The notes under the pieces are model-generated. The model had not been told where the DNA came from. It saw only the letters and a list, made by a program, of their open reading frames with translations, and made no database searches. Positions 53,867 to 61,690 of a stretch of DNA of 61,690 bases are shown here, one piece after another. The stretch is from assembly GCA_014872785.1 (NCBI GenBank), contig WKFJ01000005.1:1-61690 (forward strand). Direction: 5' to 3'. Source of the stretch: Alteromonadaceae bacterium (GTDB lineage Bacteria > Pseudomonadota > Gammaproteobacteria > Enterobacterales > Alteromonadaceae). How positions within the stretch are numbered: position 1 is the stretch's first letter; the number at the start of each line of letters is the position of its first letter. Both the position numbers and the translations under genes were made by a program.

Positions 53867-53914
53867 TATTTAGAGTTTTGGCTAGGTATCATGTGCCCGC
53901 GAATCTAAATCTCA

Positions 53915-53959
53915 AAAACATCTGCTACTAAAACATCTGCTACTAAAACATCTGCTACT
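53915..53959. repeat. Three perfect 15-bp tandem repeats
   Basis: AAAACATCTGCTACT occurs three times head to tail (53915-53929, 53930-53944, 53945-53959), 48 bp after the divergent protease stop and about 180 bp upstream of the giant gene start. A UAS-like sequence ACTTTTTGCAAATTTTTAG lies at 54021-54039, but no -24/-12 element follows it. The repeats could be regulator-binding sites or a slippage hotspot. Confidence 0.85.
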
Positions 53960-54139
53960 TTCGTATAACTACATAAAAAAATTGGTATTTTAAGTTGGAA
54001 AAAATGTATGTAAATACTACACTTTTTGCAAATTTTTAGCTTTTTTGCGTATTCTGTCAAAATTATTAACAAATTTGTTAAGCAAATAAGAGCAAAGGAG
54101 CACCTAACAACAAGCTCTCCGAACAGCTGGATATAAGTA

Positions 54140-57100
54140 ATGGAACTTACAAGAATCACAAAATTGGTCAAAAGACACTCGCCACTCTTATTGTCATTGA
54201 GTTTGGTCCACAGTACTTCCCAAGCCGCCCAGGCACCCATCGAGAATGCAGCGGTGAAAGTTAGCTTAGCGCAACTGACCGAGACTAATGAAATTAATAT
54301 TCTGGAAAAAGAGAGGCTTGTAAGTGAAATATTATCTAGCCCTCTCCCAAGACTTGAATATATAACGGGAAAAGTCCTGTCAAAGGCCTGGGGTACGGGA
54401 AGTCAAAATTTAGGGTTTGGTTCTGCTAGCACACGGATTGATTTAGTTTCAACTTGTTCCGCTTCTTTCTGCCCAGATTTTACCCCCCGTAACTCGCCGA
54501 GTGATTGTAGTGGGGGGAATAGCGCCCCCACAAGTATTGCGTTAACCACTACTTCAATTAGTGATTCTTCAACTGGTACTGACGCCACTGTAGCTACTGC
54601 CAGCTCAACTGACGCTAATGGGTCAGATAGTCATACCTATTCGCTGGTAAGTAACGGAGCGTCTGGCAACGGCTCGTGCGGAGCATCGGGAGACGATAAC
54701 AATAGCAGTTTCAATTTTAGTGGTAGCACGTTAAGAACCGCCAGTAGTTTGTCGGCAGGTACTTATAATATTTGTATTCAAACTAATGACGGCCAAGATA
54801 CTTTCCAAAAAACTTTTGCCATTACTGTAAACGGAACCGCTGATGCCACAATAGCCACCGGAAGCGGCGTCTCAGAACCTGTTGCTCTACCCACAACGCT
54901 AAATGGTTCAGGCAATGCTGTAAACGTATATGATTTTACCGTTACTAACCCAAGCAGCAGCGGCGGTTCGTTTAGGATGGATAACATCACCCTAAACCTC
55001 AGCGGTTCGGCCAGTGGTAACTTTTCTAAACTTAGGTTTTCTATAGATAATTGTGGTGGGGCGGGTACCGCGGTATCAGATGTTACTGGTGGCAGCACGG
55101 TAACATTTACCGGTGCAAATGCAACGGTAGGTGACAATAGCTCAGTAACCTGTACCGTTTCTGCCTATTGGAATGACAATACCGGCATCACCGACAATCA
55201 GACCGTTGCTATTTCAATGGATGCCAACGATGATATTACCGTATCCAATCAGGTTAGTAATGGCGGCTTTTCGGCCGTCAATGCCCTGACTTCAGGAGAT
55301 ATGTCTACTACCGTGACCGCGACCGCTTTAGCCTTCACGACACAACCCTCGGATCCTGTCTCTGGTATCGCCCTAAGTACGCAGCCTGTGGTGACAGCGC
55401 AAGATGCGGCGGGCAATACCGACGCAGATTATACCTCGACGGTTACCTTGACGGAAAACGGTTCAGGTGCCTTGAGTGACGGTGATGCCACGGTGTCGAT
55501 TGCTGCGTCTTCGGGAGTGGCGACATTTAGTGGTGTGCTATACACATCCAATACCGATGCGGATGCTAATTTTACGATCACAGCGTCTGACAGCAGCATA
55601 ACGGATGCTACATCGAATTCTATTAATCCAGATGTTGTGGCGACCCAGCTGGTATTTTACGCAGAGCCTGCGCCAACATCTATAACGTCTGGGCAAAATA
55701 CCGACTTTACTACCGATCCAGTAATTCAGGCACAAAATGCTGCAGGGCAGTTGGATACTGGCTACACCAGTAACGTTACTTTATCTGTGGTGGATGCAGG
55801 AGGAACTTCACTCACTGGCGGTCATACCGTGAATAGCTTCTCATCGGCTGCGGATCCCGATGGAGGTGCTGAGACAGATGTAACTCAAACAGCCTCAGGT
55901 GGTATAGCCACTTTTTCTGGATTGGCACTTCAATATACGTTGAGTGGCGCAAGCGATACCATAGATATTAGAGCCACTGATGGCGGTGGTAGCTTGACAG
56001 CTGCAAATAGCACGACCATTACTGCAACAGTTAATAACACACCAACGATATCTGTAGATGGAAACCCCACTTACAATGAGACCGGCGCTGTTACTCTAGA
56101 TGGTTCTGTAACTATTGCCGATGGTGATGGCGAAAGTGATCTGCAAGATGGTTACATCAGTTTCGCAATCACTGGTAATAACACCGCCAATGATACACTG
56201 ACAATGGTGCAGTCAGGATCGTTATCCTTATCGGGGGATAATGTTCAGATATCATCCACTACGGTAGGCACACTTTCTGCGTCCAATGGCGGCGTGGTTA
56301 GCAACAACACTGCACTACAGATTAATTTCAATTCCAACATTACCGCCGCGCATGCGCAAACTATCGCGCAGGCCATACAGTTTGATACGACCGGCGATAG
56401 CCCAGGTAGTGATAGAACAGTAACGTTCACTATCAATGATGGAATAGCGGATGGTACTGATACGGCTACTGTCACTATATCGAGTTTAACTGCAGACAGC
56501 ACCAATGCTGCAGATTTTAATACTACAACCGGAGCAGGGCTGACGACTGGGCTTATCTTCGATGGTTCGGATGAAACTCTCACCATTAGTGATGCTACCC
56601 ACATTAGTGGGTCAAGCACTGCGGTTGCTAACGGCGCTGACGGTACCGACACTATAGTCATTGCTGCGAGCGTTTCTGCCGATTTAACCGATGCTAATCT
56701 GACATTATCAAATTTTGAAAATCTGACACTAAATGACGGCGCAACCGTAACATTAACAGAAGAGCAACATGATACTTTCTCTGCGAATGCTATTGCTGGT
56801 GGAGCTGCAACTGAAAGCATCATTTTGGACACTCCTGGAGGAACTACTTCCGGCGCGTTAACTGGTGATGCAGATATCGAAAGTTATACCTTAAATGGCG
56901 CTTTCACATATACCTTGCCTTCTGGTGCAACCACTCAAAATGTCACCGGTTCAGACGCTGCCAGCCAGACAATTAACATAGGGTCACAAACGTTGGTTTC
57001 TGGTGCTGCGTTGGACGGTGGTTCAGGCCAAACTGATGAATTGCAAATGGGCACGGGCGCTAGCATCAGCAGCGCAACAACCATTACTGGTTTTGAAACT

Positions 57101-60100
57101 GCCGATATAACGGGTTCGGTTACTATGACTGAAGCCCAGCATGATAGTTTCACTTCTGGTATCACTGCCTCAGGTGGCTCCGACCAAATCACACTTAGTT
57201 CCGCAGATGGCGATGCTGCGTTTAGTTCTGATGCTGATGTTGAAACTTATGTTTTAGGTGCTGCGTTATCCGTAACACTAGGCACTGATGCCGGGCATTT
57301 GGCTCAGAATATTACTGTGTCCGGCACGAATGATGACACAATTACACTAGGAAGTGGTTCATACACGGGAACGTTGAATCCAAATGCGGGAACAGACACG
57401 TTATCTTTGGTAAATGGTTCAAACGTATCTGGGGCGACGACGTCCAACTTCGAAAACTTAACACTTGCCAACGACGCTTCAGTGACCATAGCGGCATCCC
57501 AGCTGTTGGACTTTGACGGTACTATCACGGCGGCAGGAACAGAAACTATTAATGTTAATGGTGACGGCGATATAACAATAAATAGTACATTAATTGAAAG
57601 CTATGTGATTAATGACGATTCTACTAATACCAGAACAATTACTGTAGCCGTAGATACTAGCACGACTGTCTCTGCGACCACTTCAAACGATGCTATTACC
57701 TTTAATGTCGGAACCCAAAATTACTCAGGTACCTTGACCGGCGAGAGTAGTACTGCTGATACTGTCCAGATGGGTAACGGCAGTAGTATTACCAGTGCAA
57801 CAATTTCAAACTTCACTAATTTGACCCTAGATTCGGGTGCTTCGGTCACCATGACAGAAGCCCAGCATGATGGATTTACCGGCACAGTTACAGCCTCTGG
57901 TACCGAACAGATCACCATCAGCGCAGCAACCGATGGTTTTACGGCTAATGGCGACGTAGAGACGTATGTGTTAGGCGCTGCCAACTCAGTAACATTAGGA
58001 ACGACGGGTGGTTCACTTTCGCAGACTATAACAGGGTCATCTGGTAATGACACTATCACCCTAGGAGCCGCTAGCTACACAGGTGCATTAAACGGCAACG
58101 GTGGTACGGGAGATACCTTAAGTGTTGTCGATAGCACAAATGTCTCCGGCGCAACCCTCAGTAATATTGAGAATCTAACCTTAGCATCTGGTGCGACATT
58201 AACCCTGGCAGCATCTGATGTGGCAGATTTTACGGGTACAATCACGGCACCGGGTTCAGAAACCCTGACCATCAGTGGTGACGGCGATTTTAGTACATTG
58301 AACAGCGCAGCGATAGAAGCGTATAGCGTCAATGACGATTCCACCAATACCCGAACCATAACCCTAGGCGCGAACGATACCGCCACGAATGTCAGTGCTA
58401 CCTCGACTACAGACGCGGTTACATTCTCTGTGCCGGGTATTACTTGTACCGGTACTTTGCAAGGCCAAACTACAACAGGGGACATATTGTTACTGGCTGA
58501 TTCGGCTAATGTTTCAGGCGCGACCCTAACGAATATAGGGTCATTGTCGCTGGCAACGGGTGCAAGTGTGACGGTGAGTGCGGCTCAGTACAATACTTTG
58601 AACGATGCGACGATAGTTGCGGCAGGTACTGGAACTGATGGTGAAACTATCACGATTAATGGTGACGGTGATGTTACGGTTAATTCGACGACAGTCGAAA
58701 CTTATGTGATTCAAGACGATTCCACTAACTCCAGAACCGTAACGGTGCAATCGGCAAACAGCAATACCTTTACAGCGAGCTCGACAACAGATGCGATGAC
58801 CCTAGATATCGGCTCTAACGATTTTAGTGGCTCTTTTACTGCCAACACAACGGTGGCCAATACGCTAAGTGCAAGCGGCACCGTTGATATTGCCTCTGCA
58901 ACCTTGTCTGGTTTTACTAACCTAACGCTAAGCGGCGGTACTAATGACATAACGTTGACTTCCGCACAGTTGGATGCCTTCAACGGTACAATTACAGCCT
59001 CTGGTACGGATACGGTTACATTTTCTGCAACTGGCTCTGTGACCGGCGGAAATCTCACAGCGATTGAAACTTTTGCTACCGGAACGGGTGGCAGCATTAC
59101 TGTAACCATGTCTGCGACGGACGTTAATGGCAAAACGCTAACGGCTACCACACCTGCCAGTGACAGCTTTACGATCAGTGGTGCCGATGATGCTCAAACA
59201 ATTAATGGTAGTGCCGGTGGTGATACGCTAAGTGGCGGTAACGGTGCTGATACCATAAACCCAGGGGCAGGCACAGACTCCATGACCGGGGGCGATGGTA
59301 ATGATATATTCTCTGGTTCAGCGAGCGACCTGAATGGCGACACGATAACCGACCTAGCCGAGGGTGACACTGTTAAGTTGACGGGGGTGAATTCCCTTAC
59401 GACGTCCAACGTTCGATTTAATGGTTCGGGAACATTACAAATTGATACTGACAACACAACGTTCGCGGTGCCTGAAGTTGCACTTACGCTATCGAACAGC
59501 GCTGGTGATGATTTAAATATATTGGCAGTGACAGACAATGGCAGTGATACTGATATTACTTTTGAAAAGAGCAATAACCCTGCGAGCTTCTCCAATCTAA
59601 GTGCATCAACACCTGTGGCGTACACAGAAAATGCTGCGGCGATCACCCTCGATTCTGATGTCACAGTGTTTGACACTGAGCTCAACGCCAATTCAGATAA
59701 TTACAGTGGTTCAACACTCACAATAAGCCGCAATGGTGGTGCGAGTGCCAATGATGTATTCAGTGCTGATAGTACCTCTCAACTTTCATCGTTAGATGCC
59801 GGAACCTTAACATTTAATGGTACCAGCTACGGAACCGTCGCTAATGCGAGTGGAACTTTAACCCTGACTTTCAATGCGAATGCACCTAGTGCGGCGACTT
59901 TAGCGAGCATTATGCAGGCAATTCAATACAGTAATAGTAGCGAAGCTCCGGCAAGTAGTGTCACCTTAGATTGGGTGTTTAATGATGGGGTCGTCAATAG
60001 CACTGTCACTACTTCAACGCAAACAGTTGTTGACATTACTGCAGTTAATGATGCTCCAGTACTTGATGCTGCTCAATCGCCAAGCTTAAGCGCAATTGAT

Positions 60101-61690
60101 GAAGATGCTGGTGATGATGATAGCGATGCCGCTGATAATGATGATGATGGGAGCAACAATAGCAACAACCCGGGCACCGATGTGGGCACGATGGTGGTCG
60201 ATAGTTCCATTACTGATGCCGATGGTTCTGCGGTTGAAGCGATAGCCGTAGTCACCGTCGATAACACCAATGGTGTATGGCAGTACAGTACCGACAACGG
60301 TACAACTTGGATTGACTTTTCAGCTACCACTGGTCAGTCAGTTTCTATCGCAAGCAGTGCAAGATTACTAGACGGTACATTGTCAGGCGCGGCTACCCAA
60401 AAAGTAAGGTTTGTGCCTTCGCAAAACTATAACGGTACCGCCACGATTACTTTTAGAGCATGGGATAAGTCTACAGGTTCTGCTGGCGGCACGGCTGATA
60501 CCTCAACCAATGGCGATACGACGCCTTACTCTAGTGTGAGTGATACTGCCTCGGTAACCATAACAGCAGTGAATGATGCGCCGGTTGTATCGACCAATAG
60601 CGGCGTAACTGTAGAAAGAGGTAGTAGTATTGTTATTCCAAGCTCTGCGCTGACCACATCTGATACCGAGGACGGTGCCTCAAATATTACCTATACGGTT
60701 ACTCAGATACCTACTTTAGGTGCGCTGCAAAAATCAGATGGTTCTAGTTTCAGTAATATGAGTGTCAATGACACCTTTACGCAAGAAGACATCAATAATA
60801 GCCTAGTACAATACGTGCACGCGGGTGCAGTCAATACCGCCGATAGCTTTACATTCAGCGTATCGGATTCAAACTCTAGTCAATTGACGGGCCAAACGTT
60901 TAGTATCACGATAAGTGATACTACTTCTCCAACGGTAAGCAGTGTCACCATCCCCAATAATGCACATAAAGTTGGGGATACCGTAACGGCTACGATTACT
61001 GTGACCAGCGACAGTGATAACTACACTACAAATAGCGGTGGCATTAGCGGCACCATTGGTGGCTATTCATTGGGTGGTTTGAGCAAAGTAAGCGATACCC
61101 AATATACCGCGACCTTTACAATCACTGACAATGGCACGGATGTGGCGGCAGGTTCTGACGTTCCAGTGAGTATTGTATTAACCGATTCGACTGGAAACAG
61201 TGCCAGCGCATTCACAACTGCAATATCTCAAGCCTCAGATGCCATTTATGCGAACTTGCCAGAGGTGGTGCTATCTGTCGATCAAAGCACAATCGCAGAA
61301 GACGCTGGTGTAGCGACGATAACGGCCTCGTTGACGGGCTCACTTAATAATATGTGGCCGGACGATGTTGGCATTGACTTGTCATTTGGCGGTACAGCCA
61401 CTAATACGAGCGATTACACCAGAAGTGCATCGTCGCTTACCATTTCGTCTGAGACACTATCAGATACAATGACAATCACTTCGGTGGCCGACTCCATTTA
61501 TGATGCCTTGGCCAATGAAACAGTAATCGTTGATATTAATTGCATCGTCACCTCTTCAGCGAGCGCAGCGAGTAGTCAGCTGCAGACTATCACCATTACC
61601 GATGCTGAGTCGGCGCCAACGGTTACCCTTTCTGTTGATAACACGACGTTAACTGAGAATGTGTCAACTCCAGCCACGTCGACCCTAACT
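54140..61690 (+). CDS. Giant secreted surface/adhesin-like protein, partial at right edge
   Basis: The frame is open from ATG 54140 to the last base, at least 2517 codons, with no stop before the window ends. A Sec-type signal peptide is plausible (KRHSPLLLSLSLVHSTSQAAQA). Modules in order: a Cys-containing N-terminal region; cadherin/Ig-like beta modules (about 54520-56660); seven repeats of 118-127 residues (56708-59000); an RTX-like Gly/Asp nonapeptide cluster (GGDTLSGGNGADTINPGAG, about 59217-59290); more cadherin-like domains with VNDAPV linkers; and a Calx-beta-like segment at the end (LPEVVLSVDQSTIAEDAG). The composition is Thr/Ser/Asp/Gly rich and Lys poor, as in secreted adhesins of the large RTX/VCBS type. 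It would bind calcium and act at the cell surface, possibly in biofilm. No secretion gene is visible here. Confidence 0.88.
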   Translation, partial: MELTRITKLVKRHSPLLLSLSLVHSTSQAAQAPIENAAVKVSLAQLTETNEINILEKERLVSEILSSPLPRLEYITGKVLSKAWGTGSQNLGFGSASTRIDLVSTCSASFCPDFTPRNSPSDCSGGNSAPTSIALTTTSISDSSTGTDATVATASSTDANGSDSHTYSLVSNGASGNGSCGASGDDNNSSFNFSGSTLRTASSLSAGTYNICIQTNDGQDTFQKTFAITVNGTADATIATGSGVSEPVALPTTLNGSGNAVNVYDFTVTNPSSSGGSFRMDNITLNLSGSASGNFSKLRFSIDNCGGAGTAVSDVTGGSTVTFTGANATVGDNSSVTCTVSAYWNDNTGITDNQTVAISMDANDDITVSNQVSNGGFSAVNALTSGDMSTTVTATALAFTTQPSDPVSGIALSTQPVVTAQDAAGNTDADYTSTVTLTENGSGALSDGDATVSIAASSGVATFSGVLYTSNTDADANFTITASDSSITDATSNSINPDVVATQLVFYAEPAPTSITSGQNTDFTTDPVIQAQNAAGQLDTGYTSNVTLSVVDAGGTSLTGGHTVNSFSSAADPDGGAETDVTQTASGGIATFSGLALQYTLSGASDTIDIRATDGGGSLTAANSTTITATVNNTPTISVDGNPTYNETGAVTLDGSVTIADGDGESDLQDGYISFAITGNNTANDTLTMVQSGSLSLSGDNVQISSTTVGTLSASNGGVVSNNTALQINFNSNITAAHAQTIAQAIQFDTTGDSPGSDRTVTFTINDGIADGTDTATVTISSLTADSTNAADFNTTTGAGLTTGLIFDGSDETLTISDATHISGSSTAVANGADGTDTIVIAASVSADLTDANLTLSNFENLTLNDGATVTLTEEQHDTFSANAIAGGAATESIILDTPGGTTSGALTGDADIESYTLNGAFTYTLPSGATTQNVTGSDAASQTINIGSQTLVSGAALDGGSGQTDELQMGTGASISSATTITGFETADITGSVTMTEAQHDSFTSGITASGGSDQITLSSADGDAAFSSDADVETYVLGAALSVTLGTDAGHLAQNITVSGTNDDTITLGSGSYTGTLNPNAGTDTLSLVNGSNVSGATTSNFENLTLANDASVTIAASQLLDFDGTITAAGTETINVNGDGDITINSTLIESYVINDDSTNTRTITVAVDTSTTVSATTSNDAITFNVGTQNYSGTLTGESSTADTVQMGNGSSITSATISNFTNLTLDSGASVTMTEAQHDGFTGTVTASGTEQITISAATDGFTANGDVETYVLGAANSVTLGTTGGSLSQTITGSSGNDTITLGAASYTGALNGNGGTGDTLSVVDSTNVSGATLSNIENLTLASGATLTLAASDVADFTGTITAPGSETLTISGDGDFSTLNSAAIEAYSVNDDSTNTRTITLGANDTATNVSATSTTDAVTFSVPGITCTGTLQGQTTTGDILLLADSANVSGATLTNIGSLSLATGASVTVSAAQYNTLNDATIVAAGTGTDGETITINGDGDVTVNSTTVETYVIQDDSTNSRTVTVQSANSNTFTASSTTDAMTLDIGSNDFSGSFTANTTVANTLSASGTVDIASATLSGFTNLTLSGGTNDITLTSAQLDAFNGTITASGTDTVTFSATGSVTGGNLTAIETFATGTGGSITVTMSATDVNGKTLTATTPASDSFTISGADDAQTINGSAGGDTLSGGNGADTINPGAGTDSMTGGDGNDIFSGSASDLNGDTITDLAEGDTVKLTGVNSLTTSNVRFNGSGTLQIDTDNTTFAVPEVALTLSNSAGDDLNILAVTDNGSDTDITFEKSNNPASFSNLSASTPVAYTENAAAITLDSDVTVFDTELNANSDNYSGSTLTISRNGGASANDVFSADSTSQLSSLDAGTLTFNGTSYGTVANASGTLTLTFNANAPSAATLASIMQAIQYSNSSEAPASSVTLDWVFNDGVVNSTVTTSTQTVVDITAVNDAPVLDAAQSPSLSAIDEDAGDDDSDAADNDDDGSNNSNNPGTDVGTMVVDSSITDADGSAVEAIAVVTVDNTNGVWQYSTDNGTTWIDFSATTGQSVSIASSARLLDGTLSGAATQKVRFVPSQNYNGTATITFRAWDKSTGSAGGTADTSTNGDTTPYSSVSDTASVTITAVNDAPVVSTNSGVTVERGSSIVIPSSALTTSDTEDGASNITYTVTQIPTLGALQKSDGSSFSNMSVNDTFTQEDINNSLVQYVHAGAVNTADSFTFSVSDSNSSQLTGQTFSITISDTTSPTVSSVTIPNNAHKVGDTVTATITVTSDSDNYTTNSGGISGTIGGYSLGGLSKVSDTQYTATFTITDNGTDVAAGSDVPVSIVLTDSTGNSASAFTTAISQASDAIYANLPEVVLSVDQSTIAEDAGVATITASLTGSLNNMWPDDVGIDLSFGGTATNTSDYTRSASSLTISSETLSDTMTITSVADSIYDALANETVIVDINCIVTSSASAASSQLQTITITDAESAPTVTLSVDNTTLTENVSTPATSTLT
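56708..59000 (+). repeat. Seven ~120-residue tandem repeats inside the giant protein
   Basis: The anchor motif NFENLTL and its relatives (GFETADI, NFTNLTL, NIENLTL, NIGSLSL, GFTNLTL) recurs at 56708, 57089, 57442, 57806, 58160, 58529 and 58907, with intervals of 353-381 bp. Each unit then carries an AQxD-like element (TEAQHD in some) and, in three copies, the phrase DDSTNTRTIT or DDSTNSRTVT. The repeats have drifted at DNA level, so this is an old expansion, not a recent slippage array. Confidence 0.85.

Noticed and set aside
54021..54039. ACTTTTTGCAAATTTTTAG as a sixth activator array with a sigma-54 promoter for the giant gene
   Set aside because: No GG-N10-GC element lies between it and ATG 54140; the sequence is very AT-rich, so a chance match is likely.
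54140..61690. Long reading frames on the minus strand opposite the giant gene (for example 56245-56832 and 58711-59151)
   Set aside because: They are low-complexity Val/Ser/Pro proteins produced by the biased Thr/Ser/Asp/Gly codons of the plus-strand repeats, with no ribosome sites or recognisable domains.

Overview
The window looks like a chromosomal segment of a marine gammaproteobacterium, most likely of the Alteromonadales (Alteromonas/Glaciecola-like). This is an inference from a secreted chloride-type alpha-amylase closely resembling the Pseudoalteromonas haloplanktis enzyme, a large TonB-dependent receptor, a GlyGly-CTERM subtilase, many hybrid sensor kinases and c-di-GMP proteins, and moderate GC. 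I see no rRNA, tRNA, CRISPR array, insertion sequence or prophage.

Layout. (1) 1-4.7 kb: a hexanucleotide microsatellite, then two paralogous unknown proteins flanking a long-chain acyl-CoA ligase. (2) 4.7-12.4 kb, minus strand: a PAS hybrid kinase, then an overlapping three-gene operon of a CheY-like receiver, a substrate-binding lipoprotein and a large hybrid kinase, with an FNR-like site upstream. (3) 12.5-28 kb, mostly minus: a 1384-residue subtilase with a GlyGly-CTERM tail, secreted alpha-amylase, TonB-dependent receptor, an HD-domain protein (plus), a small secreted His-tailed protein, and two tandem PhoA-type alkaline phosphatases. (4) 28.1-49.3 kb: an exopolysaccharide locus. It has an HDOD protein, a sigma-54 response regulator, a Wzx-like flippase, several glycosyltransferases, a pyruvyltransferase, an acyltransferase, a Wzy/ligase-like protein, a Wzz-like co-polymerase without kinase, a Wza-like export lipoprotein, an initiating sugar-phosphate transferase, a WecG/TagA enzyme with a degenerate transferase domain, and a secreted LruC-domain protein with a small partner. 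(5) 49.4-61.7 kb, plus strand: HD-GYP and GGDEF proteins, a prolyl-4-hydroxylase-like oxygenase, a divergent subtilase, and the first 2517 codons of a giant surface protein that runs off the right edge.

The most interesting result is in region 4. Six transcription units carry a recognisable sigma-54 promoter (-24 GG / -12 GC, exact spacing), and a seventh, the flippase, has a weaker one. Most have, about 40-130 bp upstream, AT-rich palindromic sites built on TTTGCAAA or GCATTTT. The sigma-54 activator gene lies at the head of the same locus, so the polysaccharide operons and the LruC matrix protein look like one dedicated regulon. Region 5 then supplies c-di-GMP turnover enzymes and a giant adhesin, so regions 4 and 5 together read as a biofilm/matrix island.

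Coordinates were counted by eye from the numbered sequence. Domain calls rest on motif recognition, not on searches.
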